From Ferruginibacter lapsinanis (GTDB lineage: Bacteria; Bacteroidota; Bacteroidia; Chitinophagales; Chitinophagaceae), in the NCBI RefSeq assembly GCF_020783315.1, contig NZ_CP086063.1, forward strand, positions 1,593,501 to 1,657,500: a stretch of 64,000 nucleotides of DNA. Direction: 5' to 3'. A model generated the notes under the pieces. That model was not told the DNA's origin, ran no database searches, and saw nothing but the letters and a program-made list of their open reading frames with translations. The position numbers and the translations under genes are program-made. This document shows, piece after piece, positions 61,185 through 64,000 of this stretch. Within the stretch, counting starts at the first letter, position 1. The number at the start of each line of letters is the position of its first letter.

Positions 61185-63623
61185 CTATTTAAAAACGGTC
61201 TTGATATATTCTGCAATTTCACCGCCTTTAGCTTTACTTATTTTATCCAGGCTTCCTTTAAATAATGGGTCAGTATAGATCCAGTATTGTTCTGGTATTG
61301 CTTTTCTAAAGGTAATAATATGGTCTATTCCTCTTTTAACTTTTGCAACATCATTAATTTTCAACAAATATTTTGCAAATACACCGGTTGCACCTAACTT
61401 ATCCTGATTAGGAGGAGAGTCATTATAGTTACTGGCTACAAAATCAAAGTCAGCTTCAGTGCCATTTGTCATCATGATTTCCCCAACAATCTTTCCAAGA
61501 TTCCCTTTGGCATCATTCGTGTATTTTTTTGCCAATTCATAAGCTTTACTCGGTTGTAATTTACTTAATCCATCTAATGCAGCACCAGATACGGAATAAG
61601 AAGAGTCATTTACATTACTGCTGTAAATAGATTCATATTTTTTGTCTTCAGTTTGAGCTAAGAAACTGATTGCCGCAGCTTTAGTTTTTTTGTCTTTCTC
61701 AGTTAATGCGATTTTTTCTACCTCATCTAGAATTTCTTTGTTGCCGGCTATTTTAGATTTTGCCAATGCATTGATTGTCCATCTTCTTAAACCACTGAAC
61801 TTGTCATGTAATCCCAGTGCCAATTCTTTCATTTCGTTTTTTTCAAAATAATCCAGTGCTTCTTTTCTATCTAAATAGTTAGGAGCTCTCTCATACTGAA
61901 CAATGAACTCTTCGGCTGATTTGTTGTCCGTTTTTTCGCAAAGCAAAACTTTATCAGCATCAACATTGATCAGATCTGGTTTGCTGCCATAGCTAAAGAC
62001 AAAAGTGTCAGCTTTGTTTTCAATCCAAACCTTGTGCCTGGCTTTATCTTTACCAATATACACATCAATAGCTATAGGAAGCCTGAATGCTTTGCCTTCC
62101 TGTGTTTGCTTTACAAATACGTATGCTTTTTCGGTAGGGGCATCGTATTTGTAAGATATATCCAATTTCGGGTGTCCGCTACCGTAGTACCATTGATTCC
62201 AGAACCAGTTCATGTCTTGTCCGGTTACTTCTTCAAAAGCAAGACGCAATTGTCCGGCTTCACCTGATTTAAATTTATTAGTAGTTAGATAATTATTTAA
62301 AGATTTGAAAAAAGCATCGTCACCAACATAATTCCTAAGCATATGTAAGATATGTCCTCCTTTATTATAACTAACAGCGTCAAACATGGCTTCCTTATCA
62401 GGATAAATAAAACGAACAAGATCTTTTCCTTCACTTCCACTTAAGAGATATCCTTGCATATCTTCCATTTTATGTGCATCAGCAAAGTCCTTACCATATT
62501 TATATTCGTCCCAGATACATTCACTATAATTAGCGAAACTTTCATTTACGGTAATGTTACTCCAGCTTTCTGCTGTAACCAGGTCCCCAAACCATTGATG
62601 AAATAATTCATGAGCAATGGTTTCTTCCCAGCTATTACCATCAGTCAATTGTCGGCTGTTTTGGTAAGCGCTTTCCTGGTGTAAAGTTGCTGTAGTATTT
62701 TCCATTGCGCCACTCACGTAATCTCTGCCTACGATCTGAGCATATTTGGCCCAGGGATAATCAATACCTAATTTTTCTGAGTATAATTTTATCATTTCCG
62801 GAGTATTACCAAATACACCTCTTGCATAGGGGGCTTGTTTTTTCTCTACATAATAGCTAACTTCTTTTCCTTTATAATTGTCCTTTATAATTGCAAAATC
62901 GCCAACACCCATGAAAAACAAATAAGGGGCATGCGGCAGATCCATTTTCCAGTAATCTGTTCTTGTGCCGTCGGTATTTTTCTTCTGACTGATCAGTAAG
63001 CCGTTGCTTAGTGTAACATATTTTGAAGGAACAGTCATATAAATTTCTTCCGTACTTTTTTGGTTGGGTTTATCAATAGTAGGCATCCAAACACTATTGC
63101 TTTCTGTTTCACCTTGTGTCCAGATTTGAATAGGCTTGTTTTTATCTTCCCCTTTTGGGTTTATAAAATAAAGCCCTTTAGCATCGGTAATGGCAGCACT
63201 TCCCTTTACTTTTAAGTCATTAGGTTTGGCCGTATAATTTATATAAACGGTATAATTTTCACCTCCTTTGTAGGTTCTGTCAAGCTGAATAAAGAGTTGT
63301 AGACTATCATATCTGTATTTTAAGGGAGATTTTATCAGGCCTTTCATAATGGCAACTTCCTTAATATCCATCCCCTTAGTGTCCAAAGTCAATGAATCTG
63401 TCGCATAAAAATGAGGTTTTAAGGTTATCCAGGCTTTGCCATATAGGTAAGACTTGTCGTAATCAAACTTCACATCTAATTTAGTGTGAACCAGATCGTT
63501 GATTTTTGTAGCAGAGGCTCTGTATATATTCATCCACGAGGTGTCAGCAGCTACTTCTTCCTGCTGAGCAAATGCACTAGTTACAATCATTATGCAGATT
63601 GCAATTGCGAAAAATTTCTTCAT
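61185..63623 (-). CDS. M1-family metallo-aminopeptidase
   Basis: 812 residues. Signal peptide ending at SAFAQ. Substrate-binding GAMEN at 305-309; zinc site HELFHQWFGD (H338, E339, H342) with the third ligand E361 in NESFANYSE. A C-terminal HEAT-like helical region runs from about 570. It removes N-terminal residues from peptides in the periplasm or outside the cell. It lacks an obvious T9SS sorting domain. Confidence 0.94.
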   Translation of the reverse strand: MKKFFAIAICIMIVTSAFAQQEEVAADTSWMNIYRASATKINDLVHTKLDVKFDYDKSYLYGKAWITLKPHFYATDSLTLDTKGMDIKEVAIMKGLIKSPLKYRYDSLQLFIQLDRTYKGGENYTVYINYTAKPNDLKVKGSAAITDAKGLYFINPKGEDKNKPIQIWTQGETESNSVWMPTIDKPNQKSTEEIYMTVPSKYVTLSNGLLISQKKNTDGTRTDYWKMDLPHAPYLFFMGVGDFAIIKDNYKGKEVSYYVEKKQAPYARGVFGNTPEMIKLYSEKLGIDYPWAKYAQIVGRDYVSGAMENTTATLHQESAYQNSRQLTDGNSWEETIAHELFHQWFGDLVTAESWSNITVNESFANYSECIWDEYKYGKDFADAHKMEDMQGYLLSGSEGKDLVRFIYPDKEAMFDAVSYNKGGHILHMLRNYVGDDAFFKSLNNYLTTNKFKSGEAGQLRLAFEEVTGQDMNWFWNQWYYGSGHPKLDISYKYDAPTEKAYVFVKQTQEGKAFRLPIAIDVYIGKDKARHKVWIENKADTFVFSYGSKPDLINVDADKVLLCEKTDNKSAEEFIVQYERAPNYLDRKEALDYFEKNEMKELALGLHDKFSGLRRWTINALAKSKIAGNKEILDEVEKIALTEKDKKTKAAAISFLAQTEDKKYESIYSSNVNDSSYSVSGAALDGLSKLQPSKAYELAKKYTNDAKGNLGKIVGEIMMTNGTEADFDFVASNYNDSPPNQDKLGATGVFAKYLLKINDVAKVKRGIDHIITFRKAIPEQYWIYTDPLFKGSLDKISKAKGGEIAEYIKTVFK

Positions 63624-63738
63624 ATTTCTGTTTTTAGAGTTGTAAAAATAGGGGTACTCTTGTTAACGCAAAACGAATTTTTGTATAAATGGTAAAAGAA
63701 AAATTTTAATAAGTATTTTTGTGAATAAAATATAGAGG

Positions 63739-64000
63739 ATGCAAAAATTACTATACTCGTTATTGCTTTTAATCTTTAGTCAAATAGCCTTCTCTCAGCA
63801 AAATCGTTTTATTTATATTCAAACAGAAAACAAACAACCTTTTTATGTTAAGTTAGATAAGAAGGTCTTTAGTTCAGCATCATCTGGCTATGTAATTATT
63901 CCTAAATTGGTAGATGGTACATATAATCTTTCTATCGGGTTTCCTAAAAATCAATGGCCAGCTCAAAATATTCAATGTACAATTGATAAAAAAGATGTGG
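63739..64000 (+). CDS. Exported protein, N-terminal part (partial)
   Basis: An ATG at 63739 opens a frame that runs off the window after 87 codons. A signal peptide (LLYSLLLLIFSQIAFSQ) leads to a beta-rich region (NRFIYIQTENKQPFYVKLDK, GYVIIPKLVDGTYNLSIGFP). The start is 115 nt from the divergent M1 peptidase. The N-terminal pattern recurs in uncharacterised Bacteroidota exported proteins. The family cannot be named from this piece. Confidence 0.72.
   Translation, partial: MQKLLYSLLLLIFSQIAFSQQNRFIYIQTENKQPFYVKLDKKVFSSASSGYVIIPKLVDGTYNLSIGFPKNQWPAQNIQCTIDKKDV

Overview
The window reads as a stretch of chromosome from a Bacteroidota bacterium, most likely of the Chitinophagaceae or a close relative. 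The evidence is its AT-rich sequence, the near absence of Shine-Dalgarno sites, -7 promoter boxes of the TAnnTTTG/TAnnTTCG type, a TonB-dependent receptor fragment, giant PKD-repeat surface proteins with a type IX secretion (CHU_C) C-terminus, a PorP/SprF protein, NamZ/DUF1343, and many lipoproteins and secreted proteins of Bacteroidota type. No rRNA, tRNA, CRISPR array, transposase or phage gene is visible.

Layout. 0-8 kb: end of a TonB-dependent receptor, then a minus-strand block (PKD/IgGFc-binding surface protein, two unknown exported proteins, a VF530-type protein, an aminotransferase). 8-16 kb: isocitrate dehydrogenase, an acetyltransferase, the folate genes thyA-folA, a methyltransferase and the split proton-translocating transhydrogenase pntAA-pntAB-pntB; icd and pnt both bear on NADPH supply. 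16-22 kb: a phytase-like lipoprotein facing a 14-PKD adhesin-like T9SS cargo. 22-31 kb: a signalling island with two XRE regulators, a triple-PAS histidine kinase with an Rcp-like receiver, a receiver-PAS-PAS-HisKA_3 kinase, a NarL/LuxR response regulator and a second, membrane-bound HisKA_3 kinase. 31-36 kb: a complete RND efflux operon (adaptor, pump, TolC). 36-54 kb: mostly housekeeping and cell-envelope genes (rsmF, LysM-DPBB protein, fmt, namZ, FKBP, pepT, SPFH protein, exbB-exbD, prmC, ribD, yigZ, sprF-like, upp, anmK, ade). 54.8-55.2 kb: a decayed lipoprotein-like pseudogene. 55-64 kb: gap-pgk, lemA with two TPM-domain genes, an SDR, a small outer-membrane protein, an M1 aminopeptidase and the start of an exported protein. 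namZ and anmK fit a peptidoglycan-recycling theme.

Genes are tightly packed. Convergent pairs are often 2-10 nt apart or overlap (exbD/prmC). Several perfect hairpins with T-tracts act as one-way or two-way terminators.

The most unusual structure is a family of degenerate tandem arrays with a strict 7-bp period. They fill short spacers between genes, often ending exactly at a start codon or beginning at a stop codon, and related strings lie in frame inside four genes (rsmF, prmC, anmK, ade). Separately, a palindromic element with the core CCTAAAGGGGGAAC occurs twice. One copy is inserted in frame in thyA, where it accounts exactly for the 9 residues by which this ThyA exceeds the 264-residue E. 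coli enzyme. These repeats, and a pair of related HisKA_3 kinases of which one has lost the phosphatase glutamine, are the main points for a second look.
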